NCBI GenBank assembly: GCA_023442945.1
Contig: JAEZWW010000046.1
Span: 15,091-79,090 of the forward strand
DNA: 64,000 bases
Source: Pseudomonadota bacterium
Lineage (GTDB): Bacteria; Pseudomonadota; Gammaproteobacteria; Burkholderiales; Burkholderiaceae_C
Direction: 5' to 3'
Below the pieces are notes generated by a model. It was not told where the DNA came from. It ran no database searches and saw nothing but the letters and a program-made list of their open reading frames with translations. The position numbers were made by a program, and so were the translations under genes. Positions 36,980-46,968 of this stretch are shown here, piece after piece. The first letter of the stretch is position 1; each line of letters starts with the position of its first letter.

Positions 36980-38559
36980 ATGCGTTTTGAAGATCAAGCC
37001 GGCACCGTGGGTGCCGCGCTGGCCCACACCGCCCTGCAGCACGCGGGCACGGCCTTCATCGACCGCGAGGCGACTTGCACCTGGCCCGACATGGACCGCC
37101 TGGCCACGCAGATCGGCCAGCGCCTGCAGGCCCTGGGCATCGGCCATGGCGACCGCATCGGCGTCATCCTGCCCAACCAGATCGAATGGGTGGCGCTGTA
37201 CTTGGCGGCCGCGCGCATCGGCGCCGTGGTGGTGGCCTGAGCGTGCGCTACCGCGACACCGAGCTGGACTTCATGCTGAGCGACAGCGGCGCCAAGGCGG
37301 TGCTGGCGCCCACCAGCTTCGCGGGCTTTGACTACGTGGCCTACCTGAACGCGGCGCGCGGGCGCATGCCGCAGCTGCAGCACCTGCTGTTCGTCGGCGC
37401 GCCCGAGGGTGTGGAAGGCGGCGTGCCGTTCAATGTCTGGATGCGCGGCCCGACCGACGGCGCGGCGCCACTGACCGGGCCGGGGCCTACGCCCGACGAC
37501 CTGGTCATGGTCATCTACACCTCCGGCACCACCGGCCGGCCCAAGGCGGCGGGGTTGACGCACCGCTCGCAACTGGCGTCGGCCAGCGGGCAGCAGGTAC
37601 ACACTGGCATGGCGGCCACCGATCTGCTGCAGTTGGCGATGCCGCTGAACCACGTGGGCGGCATCACCTGTGGCGTGCTGTCGATGCTGTTGGCGGGTGG
37701 CGCCTGCGAGCTGGTCGCGGCCTTCCATCCGGACGTGGTGCTGGCCATGACGCGGCGCCACCCGCCGACGATGCTGGTCGGCGTGCCGACCATGCTCACG
37801 CTGCTGCTGATGCACCCGGACTTCGCCAAGGGCGACTGGTCGCGCGTGCACCTGTTGATCGTCGGCGGGTCGAACGTCGAGCCCAGCCTGTTGACGCGCC
37901 TGCAGACGGCCTTCCCCGAAGCCACGCTGATGAACCTGTACGGTTTGTCCGAATCGTCGGGCGCCATCGTGATGACGCCGCGCGGCGCCACGCAGGATGC
38001 GCTGCTCAACTCCATCGGCAAACCCTTGCGCGGCGCCAGCGTGCGCGTGCTGAACCCGGGCGGCACCGACGCCGCCGTGGGCGAGGTCGGCGAGCTGCTG
38101 TACCGCGGCTGTGGCGTGATTCCGCGTTACGTCGGCATGCAGCAGGACGAGGGCACGTTTGACGCGGAAGGCTGGCTGCATTCCGGGGACATGGGCTACC
38201 AGGACGCGCTGGGGCAGATCTACCTGATGGGCCGGCGCAAGGACATGTTCTTGCAAGGCGGCTTCAACGTGTACCCCGCCGAGGTCGAAGGCGTGATCGG
38301 CGCCGTGCCGGGCGTGGTGATGGTGGCGGGCATCGGCGTGCCCGACGCGGTGCTGGGTGAAGTTGGTCGCTACTACTTGGTCGCCAAGCCGGACAGCGGC
38401 CTGACGGGCGACGTCGTGATAGCGCATTGCCGCGAGCACCTGGCCGACTACAAGGTGCCGCGCCAGGTGGTGTTCCGCGATGCGCTGCCGATGACCCCGG
38501 CCGGCAAGATCCAGAAGGCTGCGCTGCGCGAAGAAGCGCGGGCGGCGACCACGGTTTGA
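36980..38559 (+). pseudogene. AMP-dependent acyl-CoA ligase with a frameshift
   Basis: Residues up to about 86 (MRFEDQAGTVGAALAHTA to AARIGAVVV) read in one frame and end at a TGA at 37238-37240; the continuation LSVRYRDTELDFMLSDSGAK runs in the next frame from 37237 to the stop at 38559. Adding one G in the GTGGTGGTGG tract at 37226-37235 restores a full ~525-residue ANL ligase with YTSGTTGRPKAAG and the C-terminal GRRKDMFLQGGFNVYP and GKIQKAALRE. Either a recent inactivating deletion or an assembly error; the rest is intact, favouring recent origin. Confidence 0.85.
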
Positions 38560-38569
38560 GGGAACTGGA

Positions 38570-39388
38570 ATGAACGTCAGCTTCGATTTCTCGGGCCGCC
38601 ACGTGGTGGTCTTCGGTGGCACCACCGGTATCAACCTGGGCATCGCCCAAGCCTATGCGCGCCAGGGTGCCAAAGTGACAGTGGCCAGCCGCAAGGTCGC
38701 GAACGTCGATGCGGCCGTCGCCACGCTGGGGTCGCAGGGCTTTGGCGTGGTGGCCGACGTGCGCGACGATGAGGCGGTGGGCGCCGCCCTGGCCCAGGCG
38801 GTGGCGCGCCACGGACCGATCGACGTGTTGGTGTCCGGCGCGGCGGGCAACTTTCTGGCCGCCGCAGCCGAGATGTCGTCCAACGCTTTCAAGGTGGTGG
38901 TCGACATCGACCTGCAAGGCAGTTTCCACGTGGCACGGCGTGCGCTGGAGCACCTGCGCCGGCCCGGCGCGAGTCTGATCTTCATCACGGCGCCACAGTC
39001 GCAAGTGCCGATGCCCTACCAGGCGCATGTCAGCGCGGCCAAGGCAGGTGTGGACCAACTGGCGCGCGTGCTGGCCATCGAATGGGGACCGCTGGGCGTG
39101 CGCGTCAACGCCATCTCGCCCGGGCCGATCGCCGGTACGGAAGGCATGAAGCGCCTGGCGCCGCAGGGCGTCGAGGGCGACGCGCTGGTGCAGCAGATGG
39201 TGCCACTGGGCCGCATGGGCACGCCCGAAGACATCGCGCAGCTGGCGATGTTCCTGGGCTCGGACGCCGCCACATACGTGTCGGGCACCGTGATCGCCTG
39301 CGATGGCGGCGCGCAAGGCCAGCTCACGCCGATGATCACCGCGGCCGCCCGGCTGGCGCATGATGCGGCGGCCAAAGCGCCGGGTTGA
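38570..39388 (+). CDS. SDR reductase resembling 2,4-dienoyl-CoA reductase (DECR2-like)
   Basis: 272-residue Rossmann protein with cofactor motif FGGTTGINLGIA near residues 15-26. The canonical active-site Tyr is replaced (HVSAAKAG keeps the Lys), as in 2,4-dienoyl-CoA reductases, and the following NAISPGPIAGTEGMKRL closely resembles the DECR2 stretch as I recall it. Expected to reduce 2,4-dienoyl-CoA esters with NADPH during degradation of unsaturated acyl chains. Begins 11 bp after the ligase stop, preceded by GGAA. Confidence 0.85.
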   Translation: MNVSFDFSGRHVVVFGGTTGINLGIAQAYARQGAKVTVASRKVANVDAAVATLGSQGFGVVADVRDDEAVGAALAQAVARHGPIDVLVSGAAGNFLAAAAEMSSNAFKVVVDIDLQGSFHVARRALEHLRRPGASLIFITAPQSQVPMPYQAHVSAAKAGVDQLARVLAIEWGPLGVRVNAISPGPIAGTEGMKRLAPQGVEGDALVQQMVPLGRMGTPEDIAQLAMFLGSDAATYVSGTVIACDGGAQGQLTPMITAAARLAHDAAAKAPG

Positions 39389-39449
39389 ATCTTGCCGCGC
39401 CAGACGGCAGAAGGTTTTCGGGTTACCCACACAACGAGGAGACAAGACG

Positions 39450-41030
39450 ATGATCGACATGCCTTTGACCAGCGCCGCCCAACGTATCCGCCGTGTGGCG
39501 TTGGGCGATCTGCTGTACCGCACCGCATTGCGCTTTGGCCAGCGCACCGCCCTGGTCGATGGCGATCAGCGCATCGACTACCAGACGCTGGATGCGCGCA
39601 GCTCACGCCTTGCCCACCATTTGCTGGTCACCGTGGGTGCCGGCAAGCAGGTCGGCATGCTGTGCGCCAACTCGATCGACATGGTGGTGGCCACCAACGC
39701 CATCCACAAGGCGGGGCAGGTCTGGGTGCCGGTCAACATCAAGCTGGACGCGGCGGCCATCGCCTACATCTTGCAGCACGCCGAGGTGTCGGCCGTGGTC
39801 GTGGACGAGGCGCTGTGTGACCTGCCGGATCTGCTGAAGGTGGTGCGCGACCTGAAGGTGCCGGTGTTGGTGAGCATGGCGGGCGGAGCGGCGTCCGCCC
39901 ACGGCACACCCCTGGCGCAGGCCGAAGCCGGCCAGCCAGCGGACTTGCCCGACGTGGTGATCGACGGCAACCAACCCGCGCTGCTGATGTACACCAGCGG
40001 CACCACGGGGCACCCCAAGGGCGTGGTGCATTCGCACCTGTCTGTGTACAGCGCCATCATGGGCAACATGGTCGGCATGCGCTACACCGAGCACGACGTC
40101 GTCAGCGGCTGGCTGCCGCTGTTCCATTGCGCGCAGCACACGCTGGCCGCAACGGCATGCGCGGCCGGTGCCTGCGTCGTGTTGACGCGCGCGTTCGTCC
40201 CCACTGAAGTGGCGAATCTGGTCGTGCGCGAAGGCATGACGGTGTATGTAGGCCTGCCGCTGATGTATGCAGCCGTGTTGGCCGATCCGGCGTTCAAGCC
40301 GACCACGCTGCGCCAGTGCGTGTACGCGATGGCGCCGATCCCCCAACCGCTGATCGCGCAGATCGCCGAACGCATGTGTCCGCACATCATGCTGGCCACC
40401 GGGCAGACCGAGATCTACCCCGCCACCATGAGCTTCGACCCGCTGGCTCACCCGGGCAGCGACGGCAACTACTGGGGCACGTCACTGGTCACGAACGAGA
40501 CGGCCATCATGGACGATGACGGTCGGTTGCTGGGCGCGGGCGAGGTGGGGGAGATCGTGCACCGCGGTCCCAACGTGATGATGGGCTACTTCAAGGACCC
40601 GGAGGCGACGGCGGCCGCCCAGCGCTTCGGCTGGCACCACACGGGCGACCTGGGCATGTGGGACGCGCACGGGCAGATGGTCTTTCTGGACCGCAAAAAG
40701 GACATGATCAAGACCGGCGGCGAGAACGTCGCCAGCGTCAAGGTCGAAGCGGTTTTGCTGGCCCACCCGGCCGTGGCGGGCGCGGCGGTGCTGGGCGTGC
40801 CGCACCTGCACTGGGGCGAAGCCGTGTGCGCGGTGGTGGTGCGCAAGCCCAATGCCGACGCAGACGAGGCCAGCGTGCTGGCGCACTGCAAGGACCGCCT
40901 GGGTGGGTTTGAAGTGCCCAAGGTGGTGCACTTCGTCGACGTCTTGCCGGCCACCGCCACTGGCAAGGTGCAAAAGCATGTGCTGCGCAAAACCCTGAGC
41001 GATCTGTTGCAGTCGCGGGCTGGCGGCTGA
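39450..41030 (+). CDS. AMP-dependent acyl-CoA synthetase
   Basis: 526-residue ANL-superfamily enzyme activating a carboxylic acid to its CoA thioester via an acyl-adenylate. Motifs: MYTSGTTGHPKGVVHSH (P-loop), ATGQTEIYPATM (A5), HTGDLGMWDAHGQMVFLDRKKDM and the C-terminal Lys in TATGKVQKHVLRK. The ATG at 39450 follows GAGGAGA at a good distance. It may do the job of the frameshifted ligase upstream if their substrates overlap. Last gene before a strong terminator. Confidence 0.92.
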   Translation: MIDMPLTSAAQRIRRVALGDLLYRTALRFGQRTALVDGDQRIDYQTLDARSSRLAHHLLVTVGAGKQVGMLCANSIDMVVATNAIHKAGQVWVPVNIKLDAAAIAYILQHAEVSAVVVDEALCDLPDLLKVVRDLKVPVLVSMAGGAASAHGTPLAQAEAGQPADLPDVVIDGNQPALLMYTSGTTGHPKGVVHSHLSVYSAIMGNMVGMRYTEHDVVSGWLPLFHCAQHTLAATACAAGACVVLTRAFVPTEVANLVVREGMTVYVGLPLMYAAVLADPAFKPTTLRQCVYAMAPIPQPLIAQIAERMCPHIMLATGQTEIYPATMSFDPLAHPGSDGNYWGTSLVTNETAIMDDDGRLLGAGEVGEIVHRGPNVMMGYFKDPEATAAAQRFGWHHTGDLGMWDAHGQMVFLDRKKDMIKTGGENVASVKVEAVLLAHPAVAGAAVLGVPHLHWGEAVCAVVVRKPNADADEASVLAHCKDRLGGFEVPKVVHFVDVLPATATGKVQKHVLRKTLSDLLQSRAGG

Positions 41031-41079
41031 GGATTGCGACCCCGGACGTGGCGGGATGCTCCGCAGGCGTGACAGAAGC

Positions 41080-41107
41080 AAAAAGGCCGCCCAAGAGCGG
41101 CCTTTTT
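41080..41107. terminator. Bidirectional intrinsic terminator between convergent operons
   Basis: Stem AGGCCGC / GCGGCCT with loop CCAAGA, an A-run before and a T-run after. Separates the + strand acyl-CoA cluster from the - strand transporter operon. Confidence 0.92.
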
Positions 41108-41124
41108 CTACCAGTTCATGACGC

Positions 41125-42285
41125 TCACTTGATGTAGTCGGACACCACCTTCCAGCGGCCGTCCTGCAGTTGCGACAGGCGTGAGGCGTTGCTGCCCAAA
41201 CGCTTGGTGGCGGTGAAGGTCATTTCGGCCGAGCCGAACATGTCGGGCGGCAGCGTCATGCTGTCCATGGCCTTGATGAAACTGTCGGTGGTCAGGTTGG
41301 GGCCGGCTTTCTGGGCCGCCTTGGCAAACGAATCCACCACGTTGTAGCCGTAGACCGAAAACACCGCGGGGTCTTCGTTGAACTTGGTCTTGTACTTGTT
41401 GGCCCAGAAGCGGATCGGCTGCGAGGTCTCGTCCGTGTAGGGGTTCTGAACTGTCATCGTGGCGTACAGCCCGTCCATGGCCTTGCCGCCCAGCTTGTGG
41501 ATCAGGTCGGTGTAGGCCGCGCTGGAGCCGAGGAAAGTGGGCGAAAAGCTGGTCTTGCGCGCCTCGGCGATCGTCCCGATCGTCTCGCGGATGATCGTAC
41601 CCATCACCACAAAGTCGCAGCCGGCTGCTTTCATGCGCGCGACCTGCGAAGAAAAGTCGGTGGCAGCGCGCTTGAACGACGTCTTCTCCGCCAGCGGGAC
41701 GCCAATCGTCTTCAGGCCCTCCTCGGCGCCGCGCACCACCTCCAGGCCGAACTCGTCGTCCTGGTAGATCGCGCAGGCTTTCTTGGCGTTCTTCTCCTTG
41801 AACAGCTTGGGCGCCGCCAGGCGGATCTGGTCGTAGTAGGTCGCGGCGAAGGAATACTTCAGACGGTTGTGCGGCTCGTACATCTCACGCGCCGCCGTCA
41901 CCGGGAAGAAGCTGATCACGTTCTTCTCGAACAGCACCGGAAAGGTCGCGACGTTCTGCGCCGTGCCGATGTGACCGAGGATGGCAAACACCTTGTCCTG
42001 GTTGACCAGTTTTTGCGCGGCCAGCACGGCGCGCTTGGGGTCGTAGCCGGAATCCTCGAACTTCAGCGACAGCTTGCGGCCGTTGATGCCACCTTGCTCG
42101 TTGATCTCATCGACGCGCAGCTGCATGCCCATGCGCAGCTGCTTGCCAAAGCCCGCCAGCGGGCCCGACAGGTCCTGGATCGATCCGAGCGAGATCTGGT
42201 CCTTGCTGATGCCCTGGGATTGGGCCCAGGCGGCGCCGGCGACAGCGGTGCATGCGAGGGCGACCAGAGCGTGTTTCATTGGCAT
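41125..42285 (-). CDS. Branched-chain amino acid-type ABC transporter substrate-binding protein
   Basis: 386-residue periplasmic protein (LivJ/LivK family) with a signal peptide ending near AGAAWAQ. The mature part has the Leu/Ile/Val-binding fold: LGSIQDLSGPLAGFGKQLRMG, NGRKLSLKFEDSGYDPKRAV and AILGHIGTAQN. Members carry amino acids, amides or aromatic and acyl acids; the acyl-CoA synthetase gene next to it suggests a carboxylic acid ligand. Last gene of the operon livH-M-G-F-synthetase-binding protein; 115 bp separate it from the synthetase. Confidence 0.92.
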   Translation of the reverse strand: MPMKHALVALACTAVAGAAWAQSQGISKDQISLGSIQDLSGPLAGFGKQLRMGMQLRVDEINEQGGINGRKLSLKFEDSGYDPKRAVLAAQKLVNQDKVFAILGHIGTAQNVATFPVLFEKNVISFFPVTAAREMYEPHNRLKYSFAATYYDQIRLAAPKLFKEKNAKKACAIYQDDEFGLEVVRGAEEGLKTIGVPLAEKTSFKRAATDFSSQVARMKAAGCDFVVMGTIIRETIGTIAEARKTSFSPTFLGSSAAYTDLIHKLGGKAMDGLYATMTVQNPYTDETSQPIRFWANKYKTKFNEDPAVFSVYGYNVVDSFAKAAQKAGPNLTTDSFIKAMDSMTLPPDMFGSAEMTFTATKRLGSNASRLSQLQDGRWKVVSDYIK

Positions 42286-42400
42286 GGCGTTCTCCTTGGT
42301 AAGGGGGCGGCAAAAAGGTGCGTCGCGGTGGCGACGCCGTGTGGGAAATTGTGCGCAAGGGCGGTGGCGGCTGGCGCAGTGAATACCCTGACATGCGCGG

Positions 42401-44260
42401 TCAAGCGCGGTACATCGCTTCGATCTGCGGGGCGTACTTGGTCTGCACCAGCTTGCGCTTGAGCTTCATCGTCGGGGTCAACTCCTCGTCCTCGGCGGTC
42501 AGCTGTGTGTCCAGCAGAAAGAAGCGCTTGATCTGCTCGACGCGGGCAAACTTGCCGTTCACCTCGTCGATCACGCTCTGGATCAGCGCCTGCACCTCGG
42601 GGGCGCGTGTGAGGCTGGCGTAGTTGGAGAAGGGCACGTCGTTGTCCTGCGCGAACTTCTCCACGTTCTCCTGGTCGACCATGACCACTGCCACCAGGTA
42701 GGGCTTCTGGTCGCCGATGACCACGGCATCGGTGACGTAAGGGCTGAACTTCAGCTCGTTCTCCAGCTCGCTGGGCGTGATGTTCTTGCCGCCCGCCGTG
42801 ATGATGATGTCTTTCATCCGGTCGGTGATGCGGAAAAAGCCCTCACTGTCGACCGTGCCGACGTCGCCGGTGCGCAGCCAGCCGTCGGGCGTGAAGGTCT
42901 CGGCCGTCTTCTCCGGTTGGTTGAGGTAGCCCTTGAACACGTTCGCGCCTTTGACCTGGATCTCGCCCGAAGCGGGGTCGATCCGCACGTCGTTGAAGTC
43001 CGTCGCCCGGCCGATCGAGCCGGGCCTGATACGGTCCACCCGAACGCCGGTGGACGCGCCACAGGTTTCCGTCATGCCCCAGACTTCCAGCATGGGCACG
43101 CCCAGGGCCAGGTACCACTTGACCAACTCGGGCGAGATAGGGGCCGCACCGGTCACCAGGTAGCGTGCGCGGTGGATGCCGATCAGCTTGCGCACGTTGT
43201 CCAGCGCCAGCCAGCGCGCCACCCGAAAGCGCGCCTTCAGGCCGGCGGGAACGGGTTCGCCCGCCAGCACGCGCGCCGCAATCTGCTGGCCCACGCCAAT
43301 CCCCCAGGCGTAGACCGCGCGCTGCAGGCGGGTGCTTTCCTTGAGCGCGATGGTCACGCCGGAATAAAACTTCTCCCACACGCGCGGCACGGCGGTGAAC
43401 ACCGTGGGGGCGATCTCGCGCACGTTCTCCGGAACCGTGTCCGGGTTTTCGACAAAGTTCAGTTTGGCGCCGGAATAGAGCGAGAAATACTCGCCACCCA
43501 TGCGCTCGGCGATGTGGCACAGCGGCAGGAAGCACATGCATTCGTCGTGCTCATCGCGCGCGATCAGCGTGTTGTAGCCGCGCACGGCGTAGGTCAGCCC
43601 GCCGTGCGTGTGCATCGCGCCTTTGGGTTTTCCCGTGGTGCCGGAGGTATAGACCAGAATCGCGAGGTCTTCTGGTTGCACGGCGGCCACCGCCCGAGTG
43701 ACGGCGTCGGGGTGGGTCTTCACGTGCTCGCGCCCCAGCGCGCGCAGCTGCGCCAGGCTGATCACGTCCGGGTCGGCCAGCCCGCGCAGTCCGTCCATGT
43801 CGAACACCACGATCTTGTGCAGCCCTGGCAGTTGGGCGCGCACTTCGAGGGCTTTGTCGAGCTGCTCGTCGTCTTCAACAAACAGCACACTGGTGCGCGA
43901 GTCTTCGCACAGGTAGTGCACCTGCGACGCGGCATCGGTCGGGTAGATGCCGTTGGACACGCCGCCGCAGCTGAGCACCGCCAGGTCGCACAGCACCCAT
44001 TCGAGCACCGTGTTGGACAGGATGGACGCGGTGTCACCGGCGGCGAAGCCCAGGTGCATGAGCCCCGCGGCGATCTCGGTCACCGCATCGCCCGCTGCGC
44101 GCCAGGTCCAGCTGCGCCAGATGCCCAAGTCTTTTTCACGCAGCCAGACGTTCGGTCCGCGCGACTGGACGGCGTTCCAGAACATGGCGGGAATGGTGTC
44201 GCCGTCCAGCACGCTGTCCATGCGCGGCTGGATGTGGCTCAGGTCCCAGAGATTCGACAT
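42401..44260 (-). CDS. Long-chain acyl-CoA synthetase (FadD15-like AMP-forming)
   Basis: 619-residue ANL enzyme of the long-chain type: LVYTSGTTGKPKGAMHTHG, MTETCGAST, TGDVGTVDSEGFFRITDRMKDII and TAGGKNITPSELEN. The length and the N-terminal FWNAVQSRGPNVWLREKDLG style match long-chain or branched acyl ligases often found beside Liv-type transporters. Starts 7 bp after livF. Imported acid would be activated here. Confidence 0.9.
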   Translation of the reverse strand: MSNLWDLSHIQPRMDSVLDGDTIPAMFWNAVQSRGPNVWLREKDLGIWRSWTWRAAGDAVTEIAAGLMHLGFAAGDTASILSNTVLEWVLCDLAVLSCGGVSNGIYPTDAASQVHYLCEDSRTSVLFVEDDEQLDKALEVRAQLPGLHKIVVFDMDGLRGLADPDVISLAQLRALGREHVKTHPDAVTRAVAAVQPEDLAILVYTSGTTGKPKGAMHTHGGLTYAVRGYNTLIARDEHDECMCFLPLCHIAERMGGEYFSLYSGAKLNFVENPDTVPENVREIAPTVFTAVPRVWEKFYSGVTIALKESTRLQRAVYAWGIGVGQQIAARVLAGEPVPAGLKARFRVARWLALDNVRKLIGIHRARYLVTGAAPISPELVKWYLALGVPMLEVWGMTETCGASTGVRVDRIRPGSIGRATDFNDVRIDPASGEIQVKGANVFKGYLNQPEKTAETFTPDGWLRTGDVGTVDSEGFFRITDRMKDIIITAGGKNITPSELENELKFSPYVTDAVVIGDQKPYLVAVVMVDQENVEKFAQDNDVPFSNYASLTRAPEVQALIQSVIDEVNGKFARVEQIKRFFLLDTQLTAEDEELTPTMKLKRKLVQTKYAPQIEAMYRA

Positions 44261-44267
44261 CGGCGCT

Positions 44268-45086
44268 CTACCTCCAGGTCTTCTTCTTTTTCCAGCGCCG
44301 CTCGCCGCGCACGCCGGCGTCCTTCATGCCCAGGTAGAACTCCTTGATGTCGTCCTTTTCACGCAGACGGTCGCAACGGTCTTCCATCACGATGCGCCCG
44401 TTCTCCAGCACGTAGCCGTAGTCGGCCGCGTTCAGCGCCATGTTGGCGTTCTGCTCCACCAACAGGATGGTGGTGCCGCGTTCGCGGTTGATGCGCACGA
44501 CGATCTCGAAGATCTCCTTGGTCAGCTTGGGCGACAGGCCCAGGCTGGGCTCGTCCAGCAGGATCAGCGCGGGTTCGGCCATCAGCGCGCGGCTGATGGC
44601 CAGCATCTGCTGCTGCCCGCCGGACAACAGGCCTGCGTCCTGCGCGGCGCGTTCGCGCAGGATCGGGAAGTACTGGAACACCTGCTCAATGTCGCGCGCC
44701 ACGCCGTCGCGATCGCGCCGCGTGTAGGCGCCCATCAGCAGGTTGTCGCGCACGGAAAGCAGCGGGAACACTTCGCGCCCCTCGGGCACGTGGCTGAGGC
44801 CCAGTTGCACGATGCGCGCCGGGTCGCGCGCGGTAATGTCCTGGCCCTGGAAGTTCACCGTGCCCTTGCGCGGGTCGATGATGCCGGAGATGGTTTTCAG
44901 GATCGTGGTCTTTCCGGCCCCGTTGCTGCCCAGCACGGTGGCGATTTCCCCTTGCCGCACCTGCAGGCTGACGCCGCGAATGGCCTTGATCGGACCGTAG
45001 GCGCTTTCGATGTTTTGCAGCTTCAAAAGGGCCTCTGCGCTAGAGGGATCTGCGCAAGCAGCTACTGAAGTCATAGCAATCGTCAT
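44268..45086 (-). CDS. livF: LivF-type ABC ATPase
   Basis: 272-residue ATPase of a branched-chain-type importer: Walker A GSNGAGKT, the LivF-specific HVPEGREVFPLLSVRDNLLMG, signature LSGGQQQML, Walker B LILLDEPSLGLSP. Family members usually begin at LLKLQNIESAYG; here about 20 residues precede it (MTIAMTSVAACADPSSAEA), encoded by the antisense of a family A repeat that also provides the ATG overlapping the livG stop by 4 bp. The C-terminus is Lys-rich. Confidence 0.9.
   Translation of the reverse strand: MTIAMTSVAACADPSSAEALLKLQNIESAYGPIKAIRGVSLQVRQGEIATVLGSNGAGKTTILKTISGIIDPRKGTVNFQGQDITARDPARIVQLGLSHVPEGREVFPLLSVRDNLLMGAYTRRDRDGVARDIEQVFQYFPILRERAAQDAGLLSGGQQQMLAISRALMAEPALILLDEPSLGLSPKLTKEIFEIVVRINRERGTTILLVEQNANMALNAADYGYVLENGRIVMEDRCDRLREKDDIKEFYLGMKDAGVRGERRWKKKKTWR
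45024..45080 (+). repeat. Family A repeat, copy A15, forming the 5' end of livF
   Basis: GGGCCTCTGCGCTAGAGGGA, TCTGCGCAAGCAGCTACTGA and the intact end TCATAGCAA. Lies on the strand opposite to livF and encodes its extra N-terminal residues. Confidence 0.85.
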
Positions 45087-45895
45087 GCCGTTGTCCTCCG
45101 CAGCGAGGACACGTCATCGATCGAGCCGAGGTAAGCCTCGATCACCGCCGGGTCGCTTTGCACCTGGGCCGGCGTGCCCAGCGCCAGCACCTGGCCCTGG
45201 TTCATGGCGACCACGCGGTCGGACACGCGCGACACCAGCGTCATGTCGTGCTCCACCATCAGCACCGTGGTGCCGAGCTCGTGCACGATGTCCTGGATCC
45301 AGAACGCCATGTCTTCGGTTTCCTCCACGTTCAGGCCGGAAGACGGTTCGTCCAGCAGCAGCAGCTGCGGCTGCGCACACAGCGCGCGCGCCAACTCGAC
45401 CACCTTGCGCACGCCATAGGGCAGGCCGGCGACGGTGGCATCGCGGTGGTGCTGCAGGTCAAGCAGGTCGATCACGCGCTCGACCTCTTCACGCGCGGCC
45501 AATTCGGCGCGGCGCGTGGCGGGGGTGAAGAACACCTCGCTCCAGAACCCGGTCTGGCGGTGCGTGTGGCGGCCGATCAGCAGGTTGTGCAGCACGGTCG
45601 CGTGTTCGAACAGCTCGATGTTCTGGAAGGTGCGCGCGATGCCGAGCGAGGCTACCTTGTGGGGCGGCTGGTCCGTGAGCTTGATCTGGCCGTCCGGGCC
45701 GGCGTAGGTGATCTCGCCGCTGGTGGGCGTGTAGATGCGGCTGATCAGGTTGAACACCGTGGTCTTGCCCGCGCCGTTGGGGCCGATCAAGGTGAACACT
45801 TCGCCGCGGCGCACGTCGAAGCTGACGTCGTTGACGGCCAGCACGCCGCCGAAGCGCACGCTGAGGTTCTTGGCAGACAGCAGGACGTCGTTCAT
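45083..45895 (-). CDS. livG: LivG-type ABC ATPase
   Basis: 270-residue partner ATPase: LSVRFGGVLAVNDVSFDV, Walker A GPNGAGKT, FQNIELFEHATVLHNLLIG, LPYGVRKVVELARAL in place of the usual signature context, Walker B LLLLDEPSSGLN. The ATG at 45895 overlaps the livM stop (ATGA), so translation is coupled; a much longer upstream reading is a shadow of livM. Confidence 0.92.
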   Translation of the reverse strand: MNDVLLSAKNLSVRFGGVLAVNDVSFDVRRGEVFTLIGPNGAGKTTVFNLISRIYTPTSGEITYAGPDGQIKLTDQPPHKVASLGIARTFQNIELFEHATVLHNLLIGRHTHRQTGFWSEVFFTPATRRAELAAREEVERVIDLLDLQHHRDATVAGLPYGVRKVVELARALCAQPQLLLLDEPSSGLNVEETEDMAFWIQDIVHELGTTVLMVEHDMTLVSRVSDRVVAMNQGQVLALGTPAQVQSDPAVIEAYLGSIDDVSSLRRTTA

Positions 45896-46968
45896 TTCAA
45901 CCGGTCCGATTTCTGGAACGACTTCTGCCGCTTGAACATGCCCTGGCGGTAGAACGGGAACATCTGGAACCAGGTGCGGATCTTCAGCCAGCGGCCGTAC
46001 AGGCCCAACGGCTCGAACAGCACGAAGGCGATCAGCACCGCGCCGTAGACCACCGTCTGCAGCCCCGGCGCCTGGCCGATGGCGTCGGGCAGGTAGTCTT
46101 TGAACAGGGAGATCAGCTGCGGCATGGCGATCAGGAAGATGGCGCCCAGGAAGGCTCCGTGGACCGAGCCCAGGCCGCCGATGACGACCAGCAGCAGCAG
46201 GTCGATCGACTGCAGGATGCTGAACTGGTCGGGCGACAGAAAGCGCATCTTGTGCGCGTACAGCGCGCCGCCAATGCCCGCCAGCGCCGCCGACAGGGCG
46301 AACGACAGCGTCTTGTAGCGCGCGAGTTGGATGCCCATGCTCTGCGCCGAGATTTCCGAATCGCGGATGGCGACGAAGGCGCGGCCGGTGGCGCTGCGCA
46401 GCAGGTTCAGGATGGCCAGCGTGCACAGCACGGCGGTGATCAAGGCGATGAAGTAAAAGCCTTCGCCCGAATCGATGTGCCAGCCCCCGATGGCCGGCGC
46501 CTTCACGTGCATGCCGGCATTGCCGCCGGTCAGCTTTTCCCAGCGCGCGAACACTTCTTCCACGATGAAGCCGAACGCCAGGGTGGCAATGCCCAGGTAG
46601 ATGCCCTTGACGCGCAGTGCCGGCAGCCCCACGACCACGCCCACCAAAGCCGCCAGCACCGCCGCGCACAGCATGGCCAGCGGGAAGGGAAGGCCCGCAT
46701 TGGTCAAAAAAGCCTGGGCGTAGGCGCCCACGCCGACGAAGGCGGCGTGCCCCATCGAAAACTGCCCTGTGTACCCGGCCAACAGCATCAGGCCCAGACC
46801 AATGATCCCGTAGATCAGCACGAAGCTGAGCTGCGCCAGCCAGTATTCAGGGACCACCCAGGGCGCGACCAGCAGAAACAGCGCCAGCAGGCCGTACCAG
46901 AAGGCCTGGCCGCCGTGCTTGATCAGGCGAATGTCCTGCGCGTAGTCGGTCTTGAAGATGAAGCGCAT
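45892..46968 (-). CDS. livM: LivM-type permease
   Basis: 358-residue inner-membrane permease with 8-10 helices. GYTGQFSMGHAAFVGVGAYAQ, the cytoplasmic ALRVKGIYLGIATLAFG and AIRDSEISAQSMGIQLARYK are LivM hallmarks. The start at 46968 overlaps the livH stop by 1 bp. Forms the channel with LivH. Confidence 0.93.
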   Translation of the reverse strand: MRFIFKTDYAQDIRLIKHGGQAFWYGLLALFLLVAPWVVPEYWLAQLSFVLIYGIIGLGLMLLAGYTGQFSMGHAAFVGVGAYAQAFLTNAGLPFPLAMLCAAVLAALVGVVVGLPALRVKGIYLGIATLAFGFIVEEVFARWEKLTGGNAGMHVKAPAIGGWHIDSGEGFYFIALITAVLCTLAILNLLRSATGRAFVAIRDSEISAQSMGIQLARYKTLSFALSAALAGIGGALYAHKMRFLSPDQFSILQSIDLLLLVVIGGLGSVHGAFLGAIFLIAMPQLISLFKDYLPDAIGQAPGLQTVVYGAVLIAFVLFEPLGLYGRWLKIRTWFQMFPFYRQGMFKRQKSFQKSDRLK

